From contig NZ_CP109467.1 of the NCBI RefSeq assembly GCF_036227325.1, positions 7,192,001-7,256,000 of the forward strand: a DNA stretch of 64,000 bases. Reading direction: 5' to 3'. Below the pieces are notes generated by a model. It worked only from the letters and a program-made list of their open reading frames with translations, was not told the DNA's origin and searched no databases. A program made the translations under genes and the position numbers. This DNA is from Streptomyces sp. NBC_01465. Lineage in GTDB: Bacteria > Actinomycetota > Actinomycetes > Streptomycetales > Streptomycetaceae. Of this stretch, positions 17,942-27,200 are shown piece by piece (positions within the stretch are counted from its first letter, which is position 1; each line of letters opens with the position of its first letter).

Positions 17942-19678
17942 TCAGGACATGCGCCCGATCCGGACACGGGCGGTGTGGGCCTCCGCGAGCAGGAGGTAGC
18001 TGCTGGCCGTCCAGGTGTACGCGCGGTCCCGCAGGCCCGTTCCGGTCAGGGCGTCGAAGTTCTCGGCGAAGCCGTGGGCCTCGCACAGGGCGCGGAAGCG
18101 GGCGCTGATCTCGTCCGCCAGGCGGTGGTGGCCCGCGCGGCGCAGGCCGTCCTCGACGAGGACCGTGGCGGGGGCCCAGATCGGGCCGCGCCAGTAGCCG
18201 TCGGCGGCGTAGTGCGGGGAGGCCGGCACCTCGGTGGCCAGGCCGTACGGGGTCAGGTGTGTCTCGATACGGTCGGCCAGTGCGCTGCTGATCTCCTCGG
18301 GCAGGTGCTCGCCCAGCGCGATGGGCATCAGATCGAGGAGGCTGTCGCTGTGCCAGGTGTTCCCGGTGGCGACCCCTCGGGCCACGAAGCGGTTGCCGCG
18401 CCAGAGCTCGTCGATCATCGCCGACTGGGTTTCCTCGGCGGACCGTGTCCATCGGGCGGCCTCGTCCGGCCTGTTCAACTGCACTGCCAGGTCTGCGAGT
18501 TCATGCATCTGCAGGGCGAGGAAGGCCGCCAGGTCCGCGGTGACGACCACCCGTTCGGGGTCGAAGGTGGTGGCGTTGTCCCAGCCGCTGTCGTTGCCGT
18601 GCTGGTAGTGGGGCAGTGCGGCGCCCGGGGCGCGCCGTGCGGTGAGCCAGAACTCCGTCCAGCGGGTCAGCCTGTCGTACGTCTCGGAGAGGGCCGCGTC
18701 GTCGAGGGGCGCGGGCAGGCGCCGGCGGAGGTGGCCCAGGGCCCAGCCGTGGATGGGGGGTTTGACGAAGTTGTGGAGGATCTCGGAGTGGGTGACCGAG
18801 TCGGGGAGTGCTCCGGCCTCGTCCTGGTGATCGAAGGGCAGGTGGAACTGGTCCCACGCCAGGTCCGGGCAACCGGGCGCCAGGGCAAGGGCGTTGAAGC
18901 AGTGGTCCCAGCTCCAGACCTTGTCCATCCAGTGCTTGGACATCAGGACGGCGGGGCGCGTGACCAGGCCCTTCGGGCGTACGGTCGCCGACTGCACGAC
19001 GTAGGCGGCGAGCTCGGCCGCGGGGGTCGCGGAGGAGCGCCAGGGGGCCGCCGTGTCGGCGAAGTCCGCGAAGGTGTTCTGTGCGGTCTCGACGATCTTG
19101 GTGAAGGTCGTCGTGGTGGTGTACGCGGGGCGGGCCGTGTCCAGCTCCTCGATCGCCAACTCCCAGGTTCCATCGGTGGGTTCGGAGGCGTCGACGGTGA
19201 GGCTGCGCTCGTTTTCGCCCAGGGCCTGGGTGCCCCGGGTTTCCGTCACCGTGCCCGACAGCAGGGTGACGCGGTAGCGGCAGCCCGTCTCGTACGAGGT
19301 GAACACGTGCGCGCCGGCGGCCGCGTCGTGGAAGAAGTACGTGCCGCTGAAGGGGGTGAGCGTGCGGGCCGCCGCGCTGATGCGCAGGCTGCCCGTGCCG
19401 CGCAGCCGGATCGTGTCCGGTGACGCGTAGGCGAGGTCGATGCGGCCGGTCGGGGCGAACCAGGTCAGCAGGGCCGGTGTCGCCTCGATGCGGGTCTCGT
19501 CGGCCTGAGGGACGAGGCGCAGTACGCCGTGCATGCCGTTCTGGTGCGAGACGAGGTGGAGGTCCTCGGCCCGGGTCTTCTCCGCCACCACGGGGGAGAT
19601 GTTGAACCAGGAGCCATGGGTGCTGAACGGGATGTCATGGAGGGAGAAGGCCGGGCCGGAGTGGTCGGCGGTCGTCAA
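17942..19678 (-). CDS. Cytosolic GH63/MGH1-like glycoside hydrolase
   Basis: Intracellular glycosidase of 578 residues with no signal peptide. The N-terminal part (about 1-200) is beta-rich. The C-terminal part is an (alpha/alpha)6 barrel with MSKHWMDKVWSWDHCFNALAL, PDSVTHSEILHNFVKPPIHGWAL, and the late motif GYWRGPIWAPATVLVEDGLRR, all typical of the GH63 and mannosylglycerate-hydrolase-like (MGH1) group. It is the last gene of the LacI-controlled ABC operon, 35 bases after the permease, so it should degrade the imported oligosaccharide. Family members act on alpha-glucosides or alpha-mannosides; the exact sugar cannot be told. TTG start: no ATG or GTG upstream fits, and AGGA lies about 12 bases before it. 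Confidence 0.8.
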   Translation of the reverse strand: MTTADHSGPAFSLHDIPFSTHGSWFNISPVVAEKTRAEDLHLVSHQNGMHGVLRLVPQADETRIEATPALLTWFAPTGRIDLAYASPDTIRLRGTGSLRISAAARTLTPFSGTYFFHDAAAGAHVFTSYETGCRYRVTLLSGTVTETRGTQALGENERSLTVDASEPTDGTWELAIEELDTARPAYTTTTTFTKIVETAQNTFADFADTAAPWRSSATPAAELAAYVVQSATVRPKGLVTRPAVLMSKHWMDKVWSWDHCFNALALAPGCPDLAWDQFHLPFDHQDEAGALPDSVTHSEILHNFVKPPIHGWALGHLRRRLPAPLDDAALSETYDRLTRWTEFWLTARRAPGAALPHYQHGNDSGWDNATTFDPERVVVTADLAAFLALQMHELADLAVQLNRPDEAARWTRSAEETQSAMIDELWRGNRFVARGVATGNTWHSDSLLDLMPIALGEHLPEEISSALADRIETHLTPYGLATEVPASPHYAADGYWRGPIWAPATVLVEDGLRRAGHHRLADEISARFRALCEAHGFAENFDALTGTGLRDRAYTWTASSYLLLAEAHTARVRIGRMS

Positions 19679-19713
19679 GTGGCTCTCGTTTCCTGGGTGT
19701 TGAGGAGGGGTGG

Positions 19714-20538
19714 TCAGTCCTTGACCGCGCCGGCGGTCACGCCGGCGGCGACGTAGCGCTGGGCGAGGACGAGGATGACCGCGGCGGGGAGTGAGGCCAC
19801 GACCGCGGTGGCCATGATGGCGTTCCACTCCTGGTTGTTGTTGCCGATGTAGTGGTAGATGCCGAGCGTGATCGGCTCGTGCGCACCGCCGTTGACCAGC
19901 GTGCTGGCGAAGATGAAGTCGGACCAGGACCACAGGAAAGCGAAGAGCGAGACGGTGACGACCGCGTTGCGGCTGATCGGCATGACGATCGACCAGAAGG
20001 TGCGGAAGGGGCCCGCACCGTCCGTCTTCGCCGCCTGGAGCAGTTCGCCGGGGATCCCGGACATGAACGCGGTGAAGATCAGCACCGCGAACGGGACGGC
20101 CAGGGTGGAGTCCGCGACGATCAGGCCGGGCACGGACTGCAGCATGCCCAGGCTGAGGTAGATGGCGTAGAAGCCCATCGCCATGATGATGCCGGGGATC
20201 ATCTGCGCGGCCAGCAGAACGAAGCTGAGGACTCCACCGCCGCGCGGGCGGAGCTTGGCGAGCGCGAATCCCGCGGGTGCGGACAGGACCAGGGTCAGGG
20301 CGACGGTGCCCAGGCCGATGACGAAACTGGTGGAGAGGTAAGGGAGTTGCTCGTCGAGCACGGTCCGGTATCCGGTCAGGGTGCCGTGCAGAGGGAACAG
20401 GTCCGGTGGGCTCTTGCGCATGTCCTGGTCGCGGGTGAAGGAGACGTTCACCATCCAGTAGACGGGGAACAGCATGATCCCCGTCAGCAGGACACCGACC
20501 GCGGTCTTTCCCCAGTGACGCTTTCCGCTTCGAGTCAT
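19714..20538 (-). CDS. Sugar ABC transporter permease (MalG type)
   Basis: Inner-membrane permease of 274 residues with about six membrane helices. The EAA-loop equivalent that contacts the ATPase is LLQAAKTDGAGPFRTFWSIVMPI. The N-terminus (GVLLTGIMLFPVYWMVNVSFT) and the C-terminus are typical of carbohydrate uptake family 1. Its ATG overlaps the stop of the partner permease (ATGA), showing translational coupling. No ATPase is encoded in the locus; a shared MsiK-type ATPase encoded elsewhere normally serves such importers in Streptomyces (established knowledge). Confidence 0.93.
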   Translation of the reverse strand: MTRSGKRHWGKTAVGVLLTGIMLFPVYWMVNVSFTRDQDMRKSPPDLFPLHGTLTGYRTVLDEQLPYLSTSFVIGLGTVALTLVLSAPAGFALAKLRPRGGGVLSFVLLAAQMIPGIIMAMGFYAIYLSLGMLQSVPGLIVADSTLAVPFAVLIFTAFMSGIPGELLQAAKTDGAGPFRTFWSIVMPISRNAVVTVSLFAFLWSWSDFIFASTLVNGGAHEPITLGIYHYIGNNNQEWNAIMATAVVASLPAAVILVLAQRYVAAGVTAGAVKD

Positions 20539-21494
20539 GACAGCTCCTGCCTGCGCTGCACGCGGAGGTAGATCAGGCCGAAGACCAGCGCGGCGACGAC
20601 GAGGAGGTTGCCGACGGCCGCCCCCGGGCCGAAGGCGGGCAGCAGATTGCCGAAGCCGAGCTGGTACGACCAGGTGGCGAAGGTCGTGGACGATTCCGCG
20701 GGGCCGCCTTTCGTCATGATCCAGATGATGTCGAAGACCTTGAGCGTGTAGACGAGCCCGAGGAGCAGGGTGATCGCGGACACCGGGCGCAGGAGCGGGA
20801 AGGTGATGCTCCAGAAGCGGCGCCAGGGGCCCGCGCCGTCGAGGGAGGCCGCCTCGTACAGGACCGCCGGGATCGACTGCAGGCCGCTGTAGAGCACGAC
20901 CAGGTTGAACGGGACGCCGATCCAGATGTTCGCGATGATCACCGAGGTCAGCGACCAGGTGGGCGCCGTCAGCCAGTTGACCGGGTCGATGCCCGCCGCG
21001 TGCAGGGCCGCGTTGACGATGCCCGAGTCGCTGTTGAGCATCCACGACCAGGTGGAGGCCGACACGATCAACGGCAGCAGCCAGGGCACCAGGAACAGGG
21101 CCCGCAGGGTGGCGGAGAGCCGGAAGTGCTGGGTGAAGAAGACCGCGAGGGCCAGGCCGATGGCGTACTGGAAGATCAGGCAGACGGCGGTGAACACGAC
21201 GGTGTGGAGCAGCGCGGGGGCGAAGGTGGGGTCGTCGAAGACGGTCCGGTAGTTGGCCAGCCCGGTGAAGGGGGCGTTGCCCTGGACGAAGGAGCGGACG
21301 GTGTAGTTGCGCAGGCTCAGGTCGAGGTTGCGGTAGAGCGGATAGGCGTAGAAGAGGACGAGGTAGAGGGTGACGGGGGTGAGGAAGGCCCAGGCGGCCA
21401 GCTGCTGGGAGCCGGGGCGGCGGCGGGCGCGGGGCGGTGCGGCGGGTGGTGCACCGCTGCGGCGGGGCAGCGGTGCGTCCGTGGTGCGGCTCAT
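20535..21494 (-). CDS. Sugar ABC transporter permease (MalF type)
   Basis: Membrane permease of 319 residues, partner of the MalG-type protein. After a basic, Pro/Arg-rich N-terminal tail it has six membrane segments, beginning LAAWAFLTPVTLYLVLFYAYPLY. The EAA loop reads YEAASLDGAGPWRRFWSITFPLL. ATG at 21494 is chosen (MSRTTDA) with AGGG about 9 bases upstream; the longer reading frame overlaps the binding-protein gene and is rejected. Only 20 bases separate it from the binding-protein stop. Confidence 0.92.
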   Translation of the reverse strand: MSRTTDAPLPRRSGAPPAAPPRARRRPGSQQLAAWAFLTPVTLYLVLFYAYPLYRNLDLSLRNYTVRSFVQGNAPFTGLANYRTVFDDPTFAPALLHTVVFTAVCLIFQYAIGLALAVFFTQHFRLSATLRALFLVPWLLPLIVSASTWSWMLNSDSGIVNAALHAAGIDPVNWLTAPTWSLTSVIIANIWIGVPFNLVVLYSGLQSIPAVLYEAASLDGAGPWRRFWSITFPLLRPVSAITLLLGLVYTLKVFDIIWIMTKGGPAESSTTFATWSYQLGFGNLLPAFGPGAAVGNLLVVAALVFGLIYLRVQRRQELS

Positions 21495-21514
21495 CAACAG
21501 GCCCTGCCGTGCGG

Positions 21515-22771
21515 TCACTTGACCGCTGACTGGGCGGCGGAGAGGGCGTCCTTCGGGGACTTCGAGCCGCTGAGCGCGGACTGGACCGCCTTCCACAACT
21601 GCTCCGAGATCTTCGGGTACTTGGTGCCCAGGTCGTCACTGGTCCGGCCCTTGGCCGCCTTGACCGCCGCCACCCACGGCACGAGGTCCGGCGTGGCCGC
21701 CGACTGCTTCTGCTGCACCTCGGCGGTGGGGGCGACGTAGGAGAGCGTGGTGTCGGTGTCGTACAGGTTCTGCGTGCTCGTCAGGCAGGTCGCGAGCTTC
21801 TGCGTCGTCGCGTAGCGGGCGGTGCTGCTCTGGACGGGAAGCGTGACGAACTCGCCGCCGGTGGGGGCCGCGGCGCTGCCACCGGCGGCGCCGGGTATGG
21901 GCAGGACGCCGTAGTCGAATCCCGCCTTCTTCGCGTTGGCGAGCTGCCAGGTGCCGTTCTCGCTGAACGCGTAGCTGCCGGTCGCGAACTCCTGCCAGCT
22001 GGTGGTCTGGGTGTTGTTGAGTACGGAGTTGGGGGCGTAGCCCTTGGCCAGCCAGTCCTTCCACAGCGACAGCGCGGAGACGGCCGCGGGGGAGTCGACG
22101 GCGGTGAGCTTCGCGCCCGCGCCCCAGAACCACGGCAGGAACTGGAAGCTGCCCTCCTCCGTGCCGATCGCGGAGAAGGTGATGCCCTTCTTGCCCGCGC
22201 TCTTGACCTTCGCCAGCGCCGCGGTCAGCGACGGCCAGTCCTTGACCGTGGTGATGTCGACCCCGGCCGCCTTCAGGATCGTCTTGTTGTAGTAGAGGGC
22301 AAGGGTGTTGGCGCCGATCGGGGTGCCGTACGTCTTGCCGGCCGACTGTCCGGCTGCGAGGAGGTTGGGGTCCACGGCCGAGGTGTCGAGCTTGTTGTCG
22401 GCGGTCGTGGTGAGCACGCCCGCTTCGGCCAGGGTGGAGACCACCGGGTTGTCGACGATGAGGACGTCGGGGGAGTTGTCCTGCTGTGCGGCGAGAAGCG
22501 CCTTGCCCGCCAGGTCGCTGGTGTCGAAGCCGGTGCGCTTGATCTTCACGCCGGCCTTGGTGCCGCAGGCGTCGAGGAGCTTGGTCCAGGCCGAGCCCTT
22601 GGCGAACTGTGGGTAGGGGTCCCAGACCGTGTACGTACCGCTGTCCGACGCCTTCGACCCGGTGGATCCCGAGCCGGAGCCGCAGGCGGTGGCGGTGAGA
22701 GTGAGGGTGAGGGGCAGGGCCAGGGCGGTGAGGGCTGCGGTGCTGATCCGCCGTGAGGGGGAGCGTTTCAT
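21515..22771 (-). CDS. Sugar ABC transporter substrate-binding lipoprotein
   Basis: Extracytoplasmic binding protein of 418 residues. The N-terminus is a lipoprotein signal (KRSPSRRISTAALTALALPLTL, then TATACGSGSG, with the Cys as probable lipid anchor). The mature part is a family-1 carbohydrate binder: SPDVLIVDNPVVSTLAEAGVL, YGTPIGANTLALYYNKTIL, WQEFATGSYAFSENGTWQL. It captures the oligosaccharide for the two permeases downstream. AAAGGAA precedes the ATG. The ligand cannot be predicted; the nearby GH63-like enzyme and secreted glycosidase suggest fragments of a complex glycan. Confidence 0.92.
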   Translation of the reverse strand: MKRSPSRRISTAALTALALPLTLTLTATACGSGSGSTGSKASDSGTYTVWDPYPQFAKGSAWTKLLDACGTKAGVKIKRTGFDTSDLAGKALLAAQQDNSPDVLIVDNPVVSTLAEAGVLTTTADNKLDTSAVDPNLLAAGQSAGKTYGTPIGANTLALYYNKTILKAAGVDITTVKDWPSLTAALAKVKSAGKKGITFSAIGTEEGSFQFLPWFWGAGAKLTAVDSPAAVSALSLWKDWLAKGYAPNSVLNNTQTTSWQEFATGSYAFSENGTWQLANAKKAGFDYGVLPIPGAAGGSAAAPTGGEFVTLPVQSSTARYATTQKLATCLTSTQNLYDTDTTLSYVAPTAEVQQKQSAATPDLVPWVAAVKAAKGRTSDDLGTKYPKISEQLWKAVQSALSGSKSPKDALSAAQSAVK

Positions 22772-22836
22772 CGCGGGTTCCTTTGTTTTGGACATGCGGG
22801 TGCCGAGGCGATGGGTCGAGGGGCGGTGAGCGTGGT

Positions 22837-23847
22837 TCAGGACCCGGCGGGCCCCGTGCTGGACCGGAGCGAGATGGGCAGGACGAGCAGATGGTGGCGG
22901 GGCGGCGCCTCGGGGTCGGCGATCCGCTCGACGAGCAAGTCGACGGCGAGGCGGCCCAGTTCGGCCGCGGGTACGTCCGCCGCGGTGAGCGGCGGGGTCA
23001 CCGTCTCGGCCCAGCGGGAGGCCACGACCCCGGTGACGGAGAAGTCGCGCGGCACATGGCGGCCGGCCGCCGCCAGGCCCCGGTAGAGGCCGCCGAGCGC
23101 CGCTTCGTTCAGGGTGACCAGCGCGGTGGCGGCCGGGTCGGCGTGCAGGATCTGTTCCACACACCTCTGGCCGGAGGCGGCGTCGTCCCCGCAGCAGTAC
23201 GTACGGACGGTGAGCCCGCGCTCGGCCGCGGCCTTGGTGAAGCCGTCCAGGCCGCGGTGCGCGGATTCGTAGCCCGTGCGCAGCAGTTGCTCGGGCCGGT
23301 TGACGAAGGCGACCCGGCGGTGGCCGAGGTCTGCCAGGTGGTGGACGCACGCCTCCACCAGCGCGGTGTGGTCGAGCCCCACCCACCAGCCGCTCTCCGG
23401 GTCGGCGGTGCGGCCGATGGCGACGGAGGGGAAGCCCAGGGCGGTCAGATGGTCGACCCGGTCGTCCTCCAGGCGGATCTCCATCAGGATCGCGCCGTCG
23501 ACCCGCCGCTCGCCCAGCATCCGCTGGAAGGAGCGGTCGCTGTCGACGCCGCTGGGGGACAGCAGGACGTCGTAGTCGTAGGCGGCGGCGGCCTCCACCA
23601 CGCTGCCGATGAAGTCGAGCTGCATGCCGGTGTAGTGGTTCCCGGCGGGCGGGAAGACCAGGCCGAGCGTGCTGGTGCGCCCGTTGGCCAGGGCGCGGGC
23701 ACTGGCGCTGGGCCGGTACCCCAGCTCGTCGACGACCTGCTGGATCTTGCGGCGGGTGGCGTCCGAGACAGGGCGCTTGCCGCTCAGTGCGTACGAGACG
23801 GTGCTGCGCGAGACACCGGCCCGACGGGCGATCTCACCGATGTTCAC
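22837..23847 (-). CDS. LacI-family repressor of the sugar locus
   Basis: Regulator of 336 residues. The N-terminal LacI HTH is complete (MNIGEIARRAGVSRSTVSYALSGKRPVSDATRRKIQQVVDELGYRP), including the hinge helix with ARALANGRTSTLGLVF. The C-terminal part is a periplasmic-binding-protein-like effector domain. It starts at GTG with AAGGAG 5 bases upstream. It is first in the operon regulator, binding protein, two permeases, GH63-like enzyme. Its own promoter and that of the divergent secreted glycosidase are both overlapped by CGAACCGGTTCG palindromes, so it should repress both until the sugar arrives. The family's usual central CG pair within an even palindrome fits these sites. Confidence 0.93.
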   Translation of the reverse strand: MNIGEIARRAGVSRSTVSYALSGKRPVSDATRRKIQQVVDELGYRPSASARALANGRTSTLGLVFPPAGNHYTGMQLDFIGSVVEAAAAYDYDVLLSPSGVDSDRSFQRMLGERRVDGAILMEIRLEDDRVDHLTALGFPSVAIGRTADPESGWWVGLDHTALVEACVHHLADLGHRRVAFVNRPEQLLRTGYESAHRGLDGFTKAAAERGLTVRTYCCGDDAASGQRCVEQILHADPAATALVTLNEAALGGLYRGLAAAGRHVPRDFSVTGVVASRWAETVTPPLTAADVPAAELGRLAVDLLVERIADPEAPPRHHLLVLPISLRSSTGPAGS

Positions 23848-23868
23848 GGCGGCTCCTTGAGCGGGATA

Positions 23869-23880
23869 CGAACCGGTTCG
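23869..23880. promoter_or_regulatory. LacI operator copy 1 (CGAACCGGTTCG)
   Basis: Perfect 12-base palindrome in the leader of the LacI gene, 62 bases from copy 2. Together with copy 2 it could support looping or roadblock repression of the regulator-transporter operon. Recognition by the neighbouring LacI protein is inferred from position and symmetry. Confidence 0.8.
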
Positions 23881-23930
23881 GCGCCGGTTGCGGGGAAGTG
23901 AGGCGGTGCGGGAGGCGAGGGCTCGGTCGT

Positions 23931-23980
23931 CGAACCGGTTCGCGTGAAGTGACGGTAGGAAGAGGCCGATCGGCTGTCAA
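23931..23980 (-). promoter_or_regulatory. Promoter of the LacI-ABC operon with operator copy 2
   Basis: On the minus strand, -35 TTGACA (23980-23975), a 17-base spacer, -10 TACCGT (23957-23952), then the palindrome CGAACCGGTTCG (23942-23931) at the expected transcription start. This is the classic layout for steric repression. The 362-base gap 23848-24209 holds only this promoter, the opposing promoter and four operators. Confidence 0.75.
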
Positions 23981-24041
23981 CAGGCCGGGACGAACTTTCG
24001 AAACGTTGCGGCGGCTGACCGAACTCCCGTTGCGAGAGGGA

Positions 24042-24085
24042 TTGTTGGCCCGGTCTCGCGGTGCTAGCTTCCTCGAACCGGTTCG
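24042..24085 (+). promoter_or_regulatory. Promoter of the secreted glycosidase with operator copy 3
   Basis: Plus strand, -35 TTGTTG (24042-24047), 17-base spacer, -10 TAGCTT (24065-24070), then CGAACCGGTTCG (24074-24085) over the expected start point. This mirrors the opposing promoter and indicates joint control of the secreted enzyme and the importer. Confidence 0.7.
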
Positions 24086-24150
24086 ACGGAGCGATCCTTC
24101 CGCCGGTCGGCCCCTCCCTGTGCGCCCCTGGCCGCTGTGGCGCACTTGCG

Positions 24151-24162
24151 CGAACCGGTTCG
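24151..24162. promoter_or_regulatory. LacI operator copy 4 (CGAACCGGTTCG)
   Basis: Fourth perfect copy of the palindrome, 77 bases downstream of copy 3 and 47 bases before the glycosidase start codon, inside the mRNA leader. Confidence 0.8.
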
Positions 24163-24209
24163 ACTTGCGCCAACTCCCTGCCCCGACCACAGGATTGAGG
24201 ACGCAATCC

Positions 24210-27200
24210 ATGCCCCCCGCTGACAGATCGGCCCGCCGCCGGATCCCGGCCGCCGTGGCACTGACCCTCGGTGCGAGCCTGCTGGCCGCACCCTCCTCGC
24301 CCGCGCAGGCGGCCGACAGCCTGCAGCCCGCCGCCCGCTACACCTTCGATCAGGACGATCTCAACTCCGGTGAAATAACAGACAGCTCGGGAAACGGACT
24401 CACAGCGAGTCTGGTGAACGGCGCCAGTGCCCAGTCCGTCGCAGGCGCCGACGGAGGCAAGGCGCTCGCCCTGCCCGGCGGGGCGGCCACCTCGGACGGC
24501 GCTTATGTCCGGCTTCCGCGCGAAGTACTGGGCAGCGCAACGGACTTGACGCTCTCCGCTCGCGTGAAGTGGAGCGGTGACACCTCGCCCTGGCAACGGA
24601 TCTTCGACGTCGGCACCAACGCCACCAAGTACCTCTTCACGACCCCGTACAACGGCGACGGCCTGTTCCGCACCTCGGTGACGACTGGTGGCGGTGGTGC
24701 CGAGGCACAGATCAACGGCTATGCGAAGCTCCCCGCCGACCAGTGGCGGACCGTCACCGTCACCCTCGACACCTCAGTGGGCAGGATCACCACCTACCTC
24801 GACGGTGTGGCGGTCTCCTCCGCGGCCACCGGCATCAAGGCCGCCGATCTGCTGGAGAGTTCGGCCACGGCGGCCGGCTACATCGGCAAGTCCTTCTACG
24901 CGGACCCCCTGTTCAAGGGCGCGATCGACGACTTCACCGTGTGGCACGCGGCGCTCAGCGCCGACCAGGTGGCGAGCACGGTGGTGGCCCCGCCCACCCT
25001 GACCGCGCTCGCGCAGACGTCCTTCACGCTCCGTACGAGCACCGGGACCGCGCCCGCGCTTCCCGTCGCGGTCCGCTCGTCCTTCTCCGACGGCTACGAC
25101 CGCGACACCCCGGTCACCTGGGACACCGTGCCGCCCGAGAAGTACGCAACGCCGGGGACCTTCACGGTCGCCGGAACCGCGGCCGGACGGAAGGTGACGG
25201 CGACCGTGACCGTCGTACCGGAGGGCCGGCTCACCGTCGACCTCGCCTCCGACACCGGCGCTTTCCACGGCGGCGCGTCCGGCACCCTCTACGGCGTCTA
25301 CGGCCCTGACGTCCCGACGAACAACCTCATCGAGGGCATGGGCCTGCGCACCGTCTCCACCAAGGCGCAGGACGGCCCGCAGCACCCCGGCGCCGACGCC
25401 CTCGACGTGGTCAAGCCGCTCGCCGACTCGACCGACGGCGACGTGTACATCTACATGACCGACATCCACCGCGGCTTCCCGTACCAGTGGCCGGGCGACA
25501 CACCCGCAGAGAAGATCAAGCTCTACAAGGAGAAGATCGCGACCCAGGTCGACCAGGTCCTGAAGCTGCCGGAGCAGTACCGGGACAACATCGTCTTCGT
25601 GCCCTTCAACGAGCCCGAGGGCAATATGTTCGGCACCGGCGAGTGGAGCTACAACAAGGTCAGCTGGCTCACCGACCCCGACGACTACTTCGCCGCCTGG
25701 GACGACGCGTACCGCCTGATCAAGGGCAAAATGCCCAGCGCCCGCATCGCAGGCCCCAACACCAGCGTCCTCTACTCCCAGGTCAAGGGCTTCCTCACCC
25801 ACGCCGTCGCCGCCGGCACCCTCCCCGACGTCATCACCTGGCACGAGCTGAGCCACCCCGAGGCGGTGCGCGAGAGCGTCGCGACCTACCGGTCCTGGGA
25901 GAAGGACCTGTTCAAGGGCACGGACCGCGAAGGCACCCAACTCCCCGTCAACATCAACGAGTACGCCTTCAACTACCACACCTCCGTACCCGGCCAGATG
26001 ATCCAGTGGGTCTCCGCGATCGAGGAGTCCAAGGTGGACGCCGACATCGCGTACTGGAACATCGACGGCAATCTCTCCGACTCGGCGGTGCAGTCCAACC
26101 GCGGCAACGGCCAGTGGTGGCTGCTGAATTCGTACGCGTCGATGAGCGGACACACCCTGTCGGTGGCCCCACCGTTCCCCGGGACGAACTACACCATGCA
26201 GGGCGTCGCCACCCTCGACAAGGACAAGCGGCAGGCCCGGCTCCTCTTCGGCGGGTCCACCGGCAACGGCCACATCACCTTCGCGGACGTCCCCAAGGAC
26301 CTCTTCGGACAGACCGTCCACGCCTGGGTGCGGGAGATCGGCTGGAGCGGCCAGATCGGCGACTCGTCAGGACCGAAGCTGCTCGCCGAGAAGGACCTGA
26401 AGGTGGGTGACGACGGCTCGGTGGACGTCGACTTCGGCGACGGTACGCTGCCGAAACTGAAGGAGTCCTCGGCGTACGAGATCGTCCTCAGCCCGGCCGG
26501 CCACGCGAAGGCGACACAGGCCCCGACCGACACCTGGCAGGGGTCGTACGAGGCGGAGGACGCCGCCCATACCGGCACCGGCTACACCAAGAACGGCCCC
26601 GAGGGCTCGACCGCCGACGTGTCGAAGTTCTACACCTCCGGCGGTTACGACGTCGGCGGCCTGCGGACCGGCTCGGACGTCACGCTCGACTTCACCGTGG
26701 ACGTGCCCCAGGACGGCACGTACGACCTGAGCGTGTTCGCCAACTCCCTGAACACCTACGACAAGGTGAAGGACCAGGGCCCGACCAACGTCTTCCTGCG
26801 CGTGGACGGGGCAGCGAGCGGCGAGAAGGAACTGAACCTGCCGCTGGGCTACAAGTGGGTGGTCTGGGACCACACCGACACCAAGATCGCCCTGACGAAG
26901 GGCAGGCACACCCTCACACTCGCCGCGCGCAGCGCCGACGGCACGCGCGCCACCAAGGGTGACGCCATCGTCGACCGCCTCACCCTCACGCTCCCCGGAG
27001 CAACGGCGGGCACGCAGACGTACGAGGGCGAACTGGCCTGGCTCGGCGGCGGGGCACAACCCGTCTACACCCTGCCCGCCGCCCCGGCGAGCGGCTCGGG
27101 CGCGGTCCGGCTCCCGAAGGGCGGCACCGCCACCTTCTGGGTCTACTCGCCCGCCGACCGCGAAGCCACCCTCGACGTCGACACCCTCGGCAGCGCGAAC

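Noticed and set aside
22772..22836. Possible separate operator before the sugar-binding-protein gene
   Set aside because: No CGAACCGGTTCG or other palindrome is present; the gene is explained by the operon promoter upstream of LacI.
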